From NCBI GenBank assembly GCA_013214545.1, contig JABSQB010000004.1, positions 81,094 through 145,093 on the forward strand: a DNA stretch of 64,000 bases, written 5' to 3'. Shown one piece after another: positions 41,724 through 51,167 of this stretch. Position 1 is the first letter of the stretch. Every line of letters starts with the position of its first letter. The notes under the pieces are model-generated. The model did no database searches. It was not told the DNA's origin and saw nothing but the letters and a program-made list of their open reading frames with translations. Source of the DNA: Henriciella sp. (GTDB lineage: Bacteria > Pseudomonadota > Alphaproteobacteria > Caulobacterales > Hyphomonadaceae). The translations under genes and the position numbers were made by a program.

Positions 41724-43118
41724 ATTGAAAGGCGCTTCGGCGCGCCGTCGCAGCAGTGGGAATTGCAAACCTTTATCCGGGTCGGACTTGCCGCTCTCAA
41801 AGCGCCCGACCAGGCGATAAGCCAACCAGAAGCCAAGGATTCCGAACAGAACTCCGCCCAGCGCCTGACCGATCAGGACTCCAGCGGCACCGCCCATTTC
41901 TGCGCCGACATAGATAAACGGCACCACGCCAATCGTGTTCTTACCCCAGTTTAGGAAAGTCGAGAATAAGGGGCGCCGCAAATTATTGAACGCGGCATTC
42001 GAAACAAACAGCGTGCCGTTGAAGATGAAGAGCGGCGCTACGGCCACCGCGAACCAGAAGATGATCTGCGCGCCTTCTTCGCTAAGGCTGAAGCTGGCTG
42101 AGATGGCGCCATGGCCGATCAGCAGTGCGATCCAGATGACCAGAACATAGGCGGCGGTGAATTGCACTGACTTGATCAGCGTTCCGCGCACACGGTCAAA
42201 TTGTTTGGCACCGAAATTCTGGCCAATGATCGGACCAACGGCGCCGGATAGCGCGAAGATGACGCAAAAGGCGAGCGGCGTCAGACGTCCTGCAACTGCC
42301 ATGGCCGCGACCGCCGGGTCGCCAAACTCGGAGATCGCCCGCGTCACAAATCCATTCCCGAACGGCGTCGCGACATTGGTCAGCATGGCTGGCGCTGCGA
42401 TGGCAATGATCGGTTTCAGGTCTGACTTGAAGCGCGCCATGTCGATGATCGCGAAGCCACCATAGTGTTTAAAGATCGGATAGAGCGCCGTGATCATGGT
42501 GGCAAAACGTGCCGCTACAGAGGCATAGGCAGCGCCATCCAGCCCAAGGCCAAATCCAAAGATCAGGATTGGGTCGAGAATGGCATTCACGGCGCCTGCG
42601 GTCAGCGTGACGATCATTGCCCGGCGGGCATCGCCATGAGCCCGCAATATCCCGGTCGCCATCATCCCGATCGCGCCGATCGGCATAACGGTCACAACTA
42701 TCCTAAAATACCGCACTGCGAGGTCTAACGTTGTTCCCTTTGCGCCGATCAGGCCGATCAGCACGGGCGCGTAAATCCAGCACAAAACCGCGAGAATGGA
42801 GGTGATGACGATCCCGAAAGCGAGCACGCTCGTGGCAATCTTTCGCGCTTCTTCTGCGACCCCCTGCCCCAGCCTTTGCGCCACCAGTGCGCTGGTCGCA
42901 ATCGTCATCCCGATCGAGACAGAGAAAGTAAAGAACAAAACCGTGCCGGCAAAACCCACGGCGGCTGCGAGTTCTTGTTCGCCGAGCATGGAGATGAAAA
43001 GCAGGTCGGCAAAATCGACCAGGAACATGGAGACCAGGCCAATACTGGCCGAGGCGGACATGATCGAGATGTGGCGAAGCAGGTTGCCTTCCAAAAAGAT
43101 TGCCTGCTTGTTCGCCAT
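41709..43118 (-). CDS. MATE family multidrug/toxin exporter
   Basis: This 469-residue protein has about twelve hydrophobic segments and two MATE repeats: SIGLVSMFLVDFADLLFISML at the N terminus, and the second repeat beginning ITRAISEFGDPAVAAMAVAGR with SGAVGPIIGQNFGAKQFDRV. MATE transporters exchange cationic or other compounds for Na+ or H+. The start is MANKQAIFLEG at 43118; the longer open frame upstream is non-coding in style. Its 3' end overlaps that of the CpeT-like gene. Confidence 0.88.
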   Translation of the reverse strand: MANKQAIFLEGNLLRHISIMSASASIGLVSMFLVDFADLLFISMLGEQELAAAVGFAGTVLFFTFSVSIGMTIATSALVAQRLGQGVAEEARKIATSVLAFGIVITSILAVLCWIYAPVLIGLIGAKGTTLDLAVRYFRIVVTVMPIGAIGMMATGILRAHGDARRAMIVTLTAGAVNAILDPILIFGFGLGLDGAAYASVAARFATMITALYPIFKHYGGFAIIDMARFKSDLKPIIAIAAPAMLTNVATPFGNGFVTRAISEFGDPAVAAMAVAGRLTPLAFCVIFALSGAVGPIIGQNFGAKQFDRVRGTLIKSVQFTAAYVLVIWIALLIGHGAISASFSLSEEGAQIIFWFAVAVAPLFIFNGTLFVSNAAFNNLRRPLFSTFLNWGKNTIGVVPFIYVGAEMGGAAGVLIGQALGGVLFGILGFWLAYRLVGRFESGKSDPDKGLQFPLLRRRAEAPFNSPRT

Positions 43119-43347
43119 GCTTGGTCCCGTTCGCGATTGCCCATGCGCTGCCCAATCAGGCCGCAGCGGGTCTATATGGAGCCTACTTGCCGAATTACGA
43201 TCCGGCGAGCGACTTTTTCTCAATTGTTACTGCTTTGGGAACCTGATGAGATGTTAACAAGGATTGCCAATTCCAAATTCCAGGTTTGCGCGATTTCAAT
43301 GGATGTCTGTGTAGATACCGCCTGATCAAGCCTCAGGGGAGACGGAT

Positions 43348-44379
43348 ATGGTGATGAGTTTCAAGAAAGCGCTGGCAATTCTTTCATTGATCGGTGTGAC
43401 CGCTTGCTCACCTGCGGATCTCTATAGCGGCGAAGGCAGCGGCGAGAAGATTGCAGCAGATACACCGCTGGTGGTTGCCGATGGGCAGGGCCCAACGCTG
43501 ATGAACCAAGTCTCCGTCGGCCAGCCCGAACTGGTCTCAGCGCAGCTTCCAGCTGTGTTTGAAACCGTTGATGCAGACCCCAACTGCCGCATGCCGCGAC
43601 CAAGCCGGGCGGCAAAAGTCGCTTATGTCTACACCTATGGCGGCGGCGTGAAGACACCGTTGCAATACATTGCTGATGGTGCTGACGCAGACAAGATTGC
43701 AGCACGCATGGCGATGACGAAAGAAATTGCCAAACAAGTCTCGCGCGAAGGTGGGTTCATTGAGGGCGCTATCGCGCGCGAATTTGCTGGCTTTGCCAAA
43801 GGCAACTCGGTTGAGTGGGCGACCCGCGTCGACGTGCTGGTGACCGAAACCGAGGCGCCGGTTTTTCTGGTGCTGACCTCCTACAACGCAATCCTGTGGA
43901 ACATTCAGCTCGCTCCAGGCGCTCAGATCGATGGGATTGTCGTCAGCGCTTATGAAGGCGGCGCGATTGCCAATGGGACGACCGCTCGCCGGACCGGATT
44001 TATGGGCTTTGATGGCTCTCCCAACCGCTCTTGCCGCCTCGATGGTCGTGGCAAGCCGGTCCCGTCCGAAGTTCGCATCGCAGGCGCCAAAGAGCTCAAT
44101 CCTGCGTTCGATCCAAGCGGTTACAAAGAACGCTGGGACGCAGAGTATCGCGAGGCGCAGAAATTCTTTGCCGTCGATCTGCGACAGAAAATCGGTAAGG
44201 CACCGACTTGGCTGCTCAACGATGCGCGCGGCGGGAGTTTTCAGGCCGTGCTGGTAGGTCCGGTGCCGTCCGAGCCTTTCGCTCAACAGCCGGTAACCCG
44301 TCTGCAGATCCCATCCTATGTCGCGCCCTATTGGGGCACTCGAAAAGGTGCGTTCAAGTATTTCGGACTTGAGTCCTAG
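43348..44379 (+). CDS. Lipoprotein of unknown function
   Basis: This 343-residue protein has a lipobox at VTACS (Cys20) after MVMSFKKALAILSLIG. I do not recognise the family. The mature part has a region of paired small and aromatic residues (VAYVYTYGGGVKTPLQY, VFLVLTSYNAILWNIQLAPG, VVSAYEGG) and a Trp/Arg-rich end (APYWGTRKGAFKYFGLES). GGGGAGA precedes ATG 43348. It stands alone between the MATE gene (divergent) and a small exported protein. The sequence is not repetitive. Confidence 0.6.
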   Translation: MVMSFKKALAILSLIGVTACSPADLYSGEGSGEKIAADTPLVVADGQGPTLMNQVSVGQPELVSAQLPAVFETVDADPNCRMPRPSRAAKVAYVYTYGGGVKTPLQYIADGADADKIAARMAMTKEIAKQVSREGGFIEGAIAREFAGFAKGNSVEWATRVDVLVTETEAPVFLVLTSYNAILWNIQLAPGAQIDGIVVSAYEGGAIANGTTARRTGFMGFDGSPNRSCRLDGRGKPVPSEVRIAGAKELNPAFDPSGYKERWDAEYREAQKFFAVDLRQKIGKAPTWLLNDARGGSFQAVLVGPVPSEPFAQQPVTRLQIPSYVAPYWGTRKGAFKYFGLES

Positions 44380-44448
44380 CGCGCGCTCGGGTCAGCGGGT
44401 GTTCATGTAACAATCGATAGGCTCCCGCCATCAATGAGGGAGCGGGAA

Positions 44449-44799
44449 ATGATTTCTGCGAGATATGCGCTTGCAGCGTTGATTGGCTTGACCATTGCAC
44501 CGGCTGGATTTGCCGGGTGCGAGCTCGATACGGGCGAGCTGAAAAAGCTGGTTGGTTATGAAATTGAAGCTGTGAAGACGGTGGCTGGATGGATCGACGA
44601 TGGTGAGGGCAAAGTCGGCAACGCCAATGACTGGGAAGGCTGCCGGTACAATCGCACCATTATCTTTGACGATGGCACCACCGTGGAGTGCAGCACCTAT
44701 CACCACTCCAGCGCCTGGGGCCCACAAGACGCCGTGATCTTCGCGCGCTATTCAGAGCGCATCATCTGCATTGACGATGAACTGATGGACACGCGCTAG
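44449..44799 (+). CDS. Small secreted protein of unknown function
   Basis: This 116-residue protein has a signal peptide (MISARYALAALIGLTIAPAGFAG). The mature part has four Cys (GCELDTG, EGCRYNRTI, VECSTYHH, RIICIDDE), consistent with two disulfides in the periplasm. No family is recognised. GGGAGCGGG precedes ATG 44449; an in-frame ATG at 44434 is also possible but would spoil the signal. It lies 69 bp after the lipoprotein gene. Confidence 0.6.
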   Translation: MISARYALAALIGLTIAPAGFAGCELDTGELKKLVGYEIEAVKTVAGWIDDGEGKVGNANDWEGCRYNRTIIFDDGTTVECSTYHHSSAWGPQDAVIFARYSERIICIDDELMDTR

Positions 44800-44922
44800 A
44801 AGGCGGTGTCGCGAGAGCTCACGAAGTTGAGGCGGGTTGATCCCGAAGCCGTGCCTCCGACACTCCATCTAAGACATGGTTTTTCAAGCAGCGTTTGACT
44901 CTTTCATCTGGCTTTGATAGTG

Positions 44923-44944
44923 GTTGAATTGAATTCAATTCAAC
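44923..44944. promoter_or_regulatory. Perfect 22-bp palindrome, TetR-type operator
   Basis: The left arm GTTGAATTGAA is followed directly by its exact inverted complement. It sits 12 bp before the TetR start codon, just after a candidate promoter (TTGACT at 44895-44900, weak TAGTGG at 44918-44923). Autoregulation by the adjacent TetR protein is the simplest reading. Confidence 0.75.
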
Positions 44945-44956
44945 ATAAGTTCGATT

Positions 44957-45583
44957 ATGCCAAACCAAACACCGAAAATCGGAAGCGACATCAGACTTGT
45001 TCGGGCTGCCGAAGCTGAACTCATCGAAAACAATGGTCACATGGAGATGCTGGCCGTAGCCAAACGTGCTGGGGTGTCTGTCGGTCTCGCCTATCATCAT
45101 TTCGGGTCGAAGACCGGCTTGCTCGCCGCGGTTGTCGATCAGTTCTACGCACCGCTTCGCGACATTTCCTTCGGTGATACAATCCCGCTGGATCAGGATT
45201 GGGCGGCACGCGAAAAGGCCAGAACCCGCGCATTCATCGAGTATTTTTACGGTCATCCGTTCGCCCCGCTGATCGCCGGTCGGCTGGGGCGCGAGCCGGA
45301 AGTTTGCGATATGGAAACGTCGCATATGAATGCGCTGCTCGAAGAAGGTGCGCGCAATCTGGCGCAGGGGCAAAGACAGGGCGCCGTATCCGCTGACATC
45401 GTGCCCGAAGTCTTGATTGGCCTGCTTATGGGCGGACTGCGCCAAGCGATCGATTCGGCAATCCTTGCCAAGAAACGACCTCCGAAGACGGTGTTGCTCG
45501 ATCAGATATGGGCCTTTTTCCAAGGCGGAATGGGGCTGACCCAATCGCAAAACAACCAAAAAAGAGGACGCCGACATGGGTAA
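44957..45583 (+). CDS. TetR-family transcriptional regulator
   Basis: This 208-residue protein has an N-terminal TetR helix-turn-helix: MLAVAKRAGVSVGLAYHHFGSKTGLLAAVV. The rest is the variable ligand domain, with RTRAFIEYFYGHPFAPLIAGRLG. A perfect 22-bp palindrome lies 12 bp upstream, so it probably represses its own operon. The downstream PhyH-like gene overlaps it by 8 bp. The inducer is likely a substrate or product of that oxygenase; this is inference. Confidence 0.88.
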   Translation: MPNQTPKIGSDIRLVRAAEAELIENNGHMEMLAVAKRAGVSVGLAYHHFGSKTGLLAAVVDQFYAPLRDISFGDTIPLDQDWAAREKARTRAFIEYFYGHPFAPLIAGRLGREPEVCDMETSHMNALLEEGARNLAQGQRQGAVSADIVPEVLIGLLMGGLRQAIDSAILAKKRPPKTVLLDQIWAFFQGGMGLTQSQNNQKRGRRHG

Positions 45584-46415
45584 GTGGGTCGACGAACCGA
45601 ACTATAATGATGCTGATCATGCTGGCACTTATCGCCAGCTCCAGCCATCACCCGAGCGTGACTCTCCAGACATTGATGCCGACTATGAGACCTTGATGCG
45701 GGATGGCTATGTGATCATCGAAAATTTGGTTCCCAGAGAAACCTGCGAAGCAATCAAGGCTGAAGGGTTAGAGCTGCTCGGCCATACTGGTCGAAACGGG
45801 TTCGAAGGTCATCAGACGCAGCGCGTTTATAATGTCTTTGGAAAAACGCGGACGACCGATCGCCTCGCCGACCATCCCCGAATTCTTGGTCTGATGGATC
45901 GGTTCTTCAGACCGGGTTTTCTGCTCAGCCAGAGTCAAATCATCAACATACTGCCAGGTGAGAAAGCACAAGGTCTGCACGTTGATGATGGCTTCTATCG
46001 AATCCCGCGCCCCCGGCCGCCGCTCGGCGCCGCCACGGTGTGGGCAATTGACGATTTCACTGAAGAAAACGGTGCCACCGTGGTCATCCCTGGGAGCCAT
46101 AAATGGGATGATGAGCGCGTCGGTCAGCGGGCGGAAGCCATTCCTGCTGTGATGCCTGCCGGCTCAGTGATATTCTTTCTGGGCACGACGTGGCATGGCG
46201 GCGGGCAAAATCGCACCGACCAGGCCAGATTTGCGGTCACCCATCAGTATTGCGAAGCCTATATGCGGCAGCAGGAAAACTATCTGCTTGAACTGTCAAA
46301 GGACACGGTGCGCGACCTATCGCCTGAACTGCAAGCGCTGGTAGGGTATTCAATCTATCCACCCTTCATGGGCATGGTAGACGGTAAGCACCCCTTGCGG
46401 TTGCTTGAGACTTAA
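45576..46415 (+). CDS. Phytanoyl-CoA dioxygenase (PhyH) family protein, TetR-controlled
   Basis: This 279-residue oxygenase has the Fe-binding motif His135-x-Asp137 (GLHVDDGFYRIP). The distal His is in GTTWHGGGQNR and the 2-oxoglutarate Arg in DQARFAVTHQYC. The segment GATVVIPGSHKWDDE is typical of PhyH-like enzymes. Its start overlaps the TetR stop by 8 bp, so it is translationally coupled and presumably controlled by that repressor. It shares little with the PhyH-like protein at 6.4 kb beyond the motif. The substrate is unknown. Confidence 0.85.
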   Translation: MGKWVDEPNYNDADHAGTYRQLQPSPERDSPDIDADYETLMRDGYVIIENLVPRETCEAIKAEGLELLGHTGRNGFEGHQTQRVYNVFGKTRTTDRLADHPRILGLMDRFFRPGFLLSQSQIINILPGEKAQGLHVDDGFYRIPRPRPPLGAATVWAIDDFTEENGATVVIPGSHKWDDERVGQRAEAIPAVMPAGSVIFFLGTTWHGGGQNRTDQARFAVTHQYCEAYMRQQENYLLELSKDTVRDLSPELQALVGYSIYPPFMGMVDGKHPLRLLET

Positions 46416-46429
46416 ACCAGGCGGAGGGC

Positions 46430-46451
46430 TTGGCGTGTTGATGCACGCCAA
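46430..46451. terminator. Hairpin between convergent PhyH-like gene and nadE
   Basis: TTGGCGTG-ttgatg-CACGCCAA is a perfect 8-bp stem with a 6-nt loop. There is no clear T-tract, so it is a probable shared 3'-end structure rather than a textbook terminator. Confidence 0.5.
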
Positions 46452-46456
46452 CTTAC

Positions 46457-48109
46457 TCAGTCATCTCGGAAGCGATTGGTGATCGGATAGCGCCGATCGC
46501 GGCCGAAATTCTTTGAGCCGACTTTTACGCCCGGAGGGGCCTGGCGGCGCTTGTATTCAGCGATGTACAGCAGGTGCTCAATGCGACGGACGGTGGCTTC
46601 GTCATGGCCGCGGGCAAGGATGTCCTCAACGTCTTCTTCCAGATCAACCAGACCCCGTAGAATGTCATCGAGCGCATCGTAGGGCGGCAACGAGTCCTCG
46701 TCTTTCTGGTCTTCGCGCAGCTCTGCGCTCGGTGGTTTGGTAATGATCCGTTCCGGGATCACCTCGCCACCCGGCCCCTGTGCACCGAGCGGCACCGCCA
46801 TGTTGCGCCAGCGCGAGAGGGCGAAGACTTCGGTCTTGTAGAAATCCTTCAACGCATTGTAGCCGCCGCACATGTCGCCATAGAGAGTTGCATAGCCGAC
46901 CGCCATTTCGGACTTATTGCCGGTCGTAACGACCATGTGACCAAACTTATTGGAGAGCGCCATCAGGGTCACGCCGCGCAGGCGAGATTGGATATTCTCT
47001 TCCGTTGTATCTGGCTGCGTCTCAGCAAAGGCGGCGCCGAGCATTTCATCCATGGCGCCGACACCAGGCGCGATATTGATCGTGTCATAGCGCACGCCCA
47101 AGGCTTCGGCGCAGGCCTTGGCGTCTTCCAAGCTGTCCGAAGAGGTATATTTGCTCGGCATCATCACGCACCAGACGCGCTCCGGTCCCAGCGCATCGAC
47201 TGCCATGGCGGCGGTCAGCGCGCTGTCGATCCCGCCCGACAGGCCAAGCACGACGCCAGGAAAACGGTTCTTGTTGACATAATCGCCAAGCGCCAGAGTC
47301 GCAGCGCGATACTCTGCTTCCCATCCGGACGTCAGCTTGGCTGGATCATCGGCGGGTTCGAACCGATGGGTCTCGCCATTATAAGTCACCACCGCCGTGC
47401 CGGAGACGAAGTCGCCGAGCAATTGATGCTCGGACCCGTCAAAGTCGACTGCATAGGAGGCGCCATCAAACACGAGTTCATCCTGTCCGCCGACTTGATT
47501 GACGAACAGGTAAGGCACGCCGGTCTTGGCCCAGGCTGAAAAGGTTGTGTGGCGCTCGACATTGACGGTACGTCGCCAGGGCGAAGCGTTCGGAACGAGC
47601 AGGACTTCAGCACCTGCCGCGGCCAGCGCGGCAGGGACGCGCTCGTACCAGATGTCTTCACAGATCGCGAGCCCGACCTGGATACCATTCAGCTCGATAG
47701 TTTCGTGATCGCCCTCGCCCGCATTGAAAATGCGTTTCTCGTCAAAGACGCCATAATTGGGCAATTCGCGCTTGTCATAGCGCGTGCGAACCGCGCCGTC
47801 CTTCAGGAGCAGGATGGAATTAAACAATTTGCCGTCTTCAGCCCAGGGCGCGCCGATCAGGATCGCAGGTCCATCCTTGGTCAGAACGGTCAGGTCGTGA
47901 ATGGCTTGCATGGAATGCTCGACCGCAGCTGGCTTGAGCACCAGGTCTTCGGCCGGGTAACCGAGGATAAACAGCTCTGAAAGCACAAGAAGGTCGACAT
48001 GTTTGGCCTTGGCTTCAGCAAAAGCGGTCTCCGCTAAGGCTTTGTTTCCCTTGATATCTCCGACCACGGGATTGAGCTGCACGGCAAGCATTTTGAGCGT
48101 CTTGGTCAT
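46457..48109 (-). CDS. nadE: Glutamine-dependent NAD+ synthetase
   Basis: This 550-residue two-domain enzyme makes NAD+ from nicotinate adenine dinucleotide using ATP and glutamine. The N-terminal CN-hydrolase domain has Glu45 (LVLSELFILGYPAEDL), a Lys region (YDKRELPNYGVFDEKRIF) and the catalytic Cys in VGLAICEDIWYE. The C-terminal synthetase domain has the P-loop GLSGGIDSALTAAMA and KSEMAVGYATLYGDM. The length is that of the glutaminase-fused form. It is divergent from the FAD monooxygenase gene. Confidence 0.96.
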   Translation of the reverse strand: MTKTLKMLAVQLNPVVGDIKGNKALAETAFAEAKAKHVDLLVLSELFILGYPAEDLVLKPAAVEHSMQAIHDLTVLTKDGPAILIGAPWAEDGKLFNSILLLKDGAVRTRYDKRELPNYGVFDEKRIFNAGEGDHETIELNGIQVGLAICEDIWYERVPAALAAAGAEVLLVPNASPWRRTVNVERHTTFSAWAKTGVPYLFVNQVGGQDELVFDGASYAVDFDGSEHQLLGDFVSGTAVVTYNGETHRFEPADDPAKLTSGWEAEYRAATLALGDYVNKNRFPGVVLGLSGGIDSALTAAMAVDALGPERVWCVMMPSKYTSSDSLEDAKACAEALGVRYDTINIAPGVGAMDEMLGAAFAETQPDTTEENIQSRLRGVTLMALSNKFGHMVVTTGNKSEMAVGYATLYGDMCGGYNALKDFYKTEVFALSRWRNMAVPLGAQGPGGEVIPERIITKPPSAELREDQKDEDSLPPYDALDDILRGLVDLEEDVEDILARGHDEATVRRIEHLLYIAEYKRRQAPPGVKVGSKNFGRDRRYPITNRFRDD

Positions 48110-48172
48110 GGCCTTCAGTTAGGGATTTTTTGCGCAAGTGACAATCATCGCGCAGCGTCGCAGGGTGGGATT

Positions 48173-49372
48173 ATGCGTAAACGGCTGGATATCGCTATTG
48201 CAGGGGCTGGAATTGGCGGGTTGTCGCTCGGGACGCTGCTTGTGCGCGCAGGTCACCGCGTGCGGATATTTGACCAGTTTGAATCGCCCAAGCCGATTGG
48301 TTCCGGATTGATGCTGCAGCAGACAGGGCTGGCAGTTTTAGAGCAACTGGGTCTGCGCGCAGAGATTGATGCGCTAGGCACCCGGATCGAGCGGCTCTGG
48401 GGCTTGACCACGCCGTCGCTGCGACCGGTTCTGGATGTGCGTTACAGCAAATGGCGCAGCGACGTGTACGGCCTCGGCGTGCAACGCGGCCTGGTCTTTG
48501 ACGCGCTCTACACGGCGGCGCAGGAGGCTGGCGTTGAGGTCACCCTCGACGCGCCGGTGGCGGCGGCTGAGTCGTCGGGGCCCGAATTGGTGCTGGAGAA
48601 CGGTGAGAAAATCACTGGGCTCGATCTCGCCGTCTACGCGCATGGCGCGCGCTCAACTCTCACACCAAAGGATCGCGGCGTCGACCTGCCTTATGGCGCG
48701 CTGTGGGCCACCCTGCCCTGGCCCGATACAAGCCCGTTCGATGCAACCGCGCTGGAACAGCGATATCATAAGGCGAGCCAGATGACCGGCGTTATGCCGT
48801 CTGGGCGTTTATCAACCGAAGCGCCGGAGACGCTAACTTATTTCTGGTCTATCCGAGGCGATGCCGAGGAGGCCTGGCGCGCCCGCGACCTCGACGCCTG
48901 GAAAGAAGAGGCCGCTGCGCTCTGGCCTGAGACGGAACAGCTGATGGGCCATTTTCAGGGCCATGATGATCTGACCTTTGCGCGCTATCGGCATCATACC
49001 TCGAAAGAGCCGATTGCAGGGCGAGGCTTCGCGCGCATTGGCGATGCCTGGCACGCGGCCTCGCCGCAATTGGGGCAGGGCGCCAATATGGCACTGCTGG
49101 ATGCCTGGGCCCTGGCCAAGGCGATTGAGACCGCATCCGATATGAGCGAAGCGCTGCAGGTCTATCTACGCCTCCGGCGCGGGCATGTTCGGCTGTACCA
49201 ACTCATGACTTGGCTGTTTACGCCGGTTTATCAGGGCGATAGCCGGATATTACCCTGGTTGCGCGATTGGCTGGCGGCACCACTGAGCACTATCTGGCCC
49301 GCGCCTCAGATACTTGCGGCTATGGTATCAGGCGCGATTGGAAACCCGCTGAGACGCCTCAAGTTGAAGTAA
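48173..49372 (+). CDS. FAD-dependent monooxygenase (salicylate-hydroxylase-like)
   Basis: This 399-residue class A flavoprotein has the N-terminal FAD motif AIAGAGIGGLSLGTLLVRAG and RIFDQFESPKPIGSGL. The second FAD block is IGDAWHAASPQLGQGANMALLDAW, which replaces the usual DAAH-x-x-P-x-x-GQG with a near match. Members hydroxylate aromatic or polyketide substrates with NAD(P)H; the substrate is unknown. The amidohydrolase gene follows on the same strand after 76 bp, so they may share a transcript. Confidence 0.83.
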   Translation: MRKRLDIAIAGAGIGGLSLGTLLVRAGHRVRIFDQFESPKPIGSGLMLQQTGLAVLEQLGLRAEIDALGTRIERLWGLTTPSLRPVLDVRYSKWRSDVYGLGVQRGLVFDALYTAAQEAGVEVTLDAPVAAAESSGPELVLENGEKITGLDLAVYAHGARSTLTPKDRGVDLPYGALWATLPWPDTSPFDATALEQRYHKASQMTGVMPSGRLSTEAPETLTYFWSIRGDAEEAWRARDLDAWKEEAAALWPETEQLMGHFQGHDDLTFARYRHHTSKEPIAGRGFARIGDAWHAASPQLGQGANMALLDAWALAKAIETASDMSEALQVYLRLRRGHVRLYQLMTWLFTPVYQGDSRILPWLRDWLAAPLSTIWPAPQILAAMVSGAIGNPLRRLKLK

Positions 49373-49448
49373 TCTTCCCCCGGGGACAGGTTTGACAGTG
49401 CGGTTTTGGCTGGCACACTTCATAGAAAATAATCGGAAGGAAGCGCTC

Positions 49449-51167
49449 ATGGCAGAGCATGATCTGGTCATCCGAGGGGGATTTGTCGTCGATGGCTCCG
49501 GCGCATCGGGGCGCGAGACTGACATTGCGATCAAAGACGGCAAGATTTCCGAGCTTGGAGCGATCAGCGGTTCCGGCCGGGAGGAGATTGATGCCAAGGG
49601 CAAACTGGTCGCGCCGGGCTTTGTCGACATTCACACCCATTATGATGGCCAAGTGACCTGGGGCGACGCGCTGTCGCCGTCTTCCAATCACGGTGTCACG
49701 ACGGCAATCATGGGCAATTGCGGGGTTGGGTTCGCGCCGGTCCGCACCAGCGACCACGACCGGCTGATCCGCTTGATGGAAGGTGTGGAAGACATTCCGT
49801 TTCCGGTCCTCGCCGAGGGCTTGCCCTGGAACTGGGAGAGCTTTCCCGACTATCTCGACAGCCTTCAGGACCGCGCTTTTGATATCGATTTCGGTGCGCA
49901 GCTGCCGCATGCCGCGTTGCGCGTTTATGTGATGGGCGATCGCGGGGCCAATCGCGAGGAAGCAACCGATGAGGATATCGCGGCCATGGCCGACCTTGCC
50001 AAAGCCGCGGTAGAATCTGGCGCGCTAGGCTTCTCGACCTCGAGGACGTTAAACCATCGCACGTCGGATGGTCAGCCGACGCCAACTCTGACGGCCTCCG
50101 AGAAAGAGCTGACCGGCATTGCCATGGCGCTCGGCCAAGCAGGGAAGGGGGTTCTGCAATTTGTTTCGGATTTCAACGACCCCCAAAAGGAAGCGGCGAT
50201 GCTCCGCCGGATCGTTGAACAGTCCGGGCGTCCCTTGTCGGTGTCTCTGGCGCAGGCCGATGTCTCGCCGGATGGCTGGAAATATTTGCTGGCGGAGATT
50301 GAGTCCGCAGCTGAAGCGGGGCTCGACATGCGGGCCCAGGTGGGTCCGCGACCGGTCGGTGTCTTGTTGGGATTAGAGCTCACTTTGAACCCGTTTTCAG
50401 GCCACCCGGTCTATCAATCCATCGCCAATGAGCCGTTTGAGAAGCGCGTACATATGCTGAGCGACCCTGCCTTTCAGCAACGCCTGCTCAACGACGAGCC
50501 GGATGCAGACAATCCGTTCGTGAAATCGATCCTGCGCAATTTCGGCAAGATGTTCGTGCTCGGTGATCCGCCTGACTATGAACCGACCGAGGACAAGACC
50601 GTCGCCGCAATCGCTAAAGCACGCGGGACGACGCCAGAGGCGGTCGCGCTGGACCTGATGCAGGCGGATAGTGGGCGCGGCATGGTCTATCTGCCCTTCC
50701 TGAATTATGCGCAGGGCAGCCTCGACCCGGTCAAAGCCATGCTCGAAAGCCCGGCCAGTCTGCCAGGGCTCTCCGATGGCGGGGCGCATGTCGGGATGAT
50801 CTGCGATGGCTCCTTTCCGACCACTCTCATCACCCATTGGACCCGCGATCGCTCGCGCGGCGACAAGCTTCCGCTGGAATTTTTGATCAAAAGGCAATGC
50901 CACGACACGGCGGCCTGGGTTGGGCTGAAGGATCGCGGCCTGCTCAAACCGGGCTACCGCGCCGATATCAATGTGATCGATCATGACGGATTGAGACTAC
51001 ACACGCCGCATATCGTGCATGACTTACCCGCCGGCGGGCGGCGCTTGATGCAGCATGCAGATGGCTATGAGGCGACCATTGTGGCGGGGCAGATTATCCA
51101 GCGTCACGGCGAGTCCACAGGCGCTAAACCCGGCCGCTTGGTTCGCGGCGCTCAAAGTTTGAACTAG
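49449..51167 (+). CDS. N-acyl-D-amino-acid deacylase-like amidohydrolase
   Basis: This 572-residue protein of the amidohydrolase superfamily begins [21 protein letters not shown]. It has the metal-binding DIHTHYDGQ, a Cys ligand region [15 protein letters not shown]-like [11 protein letters not shown] and the catalytic Asp region [18 protein letters not shown]. These match D-aminoacylase/N-acyl-D-glutamate deacylase relatives, which are often much shorter (about 490). GGAAGG lies 12 bp before ATG 49449. Its stop overlaps that of rlmN by 4 bp. Exact substrate unknown. Confidence 0.85.
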   Translation: MAEHDLVIRGGFVVDGSGASGRETDIAIKDGKISELGAISGSGREEIDAKGKLVAPGFVDIHTHYDGQVTWGDALSPSSNHGVTTAIMGNCGVGFAPVRTSDHDRLIRLMEGVEDIPFPVLAEGLPWNWESFPDYLDSLQDRAFDIDFGAQLPHAALRVYVMGDRGANREEATDEDIAAMADLAKAAVESGALGFSTSRTLNHRTSDGQPTPTLTASEKELTGIAMALGQAGKGVLQFVSDFNDPQKEAAMLRRIVEQSGRPLSVSLAQADVSPDGWKYLLAEIESAAEAGLDMRAQVGPRPVGVLLGLELTLNPFSGHPVYQSIANEPFEKRVHMLSDPAFQQRLLNDEPDADNPFVKSILRNFGKMFVLGDPPDYEPTEDKTVAAIAKARGTTPEAVALDLMQADSGRGMVYLPFLNYAQGSLDPVKAMLESPASLPGLSDGGAHVGMICDGSFPTTLITHWTRDRSRGDKLPLEFLIKRQCHDTAAWVGLKDRGLLKPGYRADINVIDHDGLRLHTPHIVHDLPAGGRRLMQHADGYEATIVAGQIIQRHGESTGAKPGRLVRGAQSLN

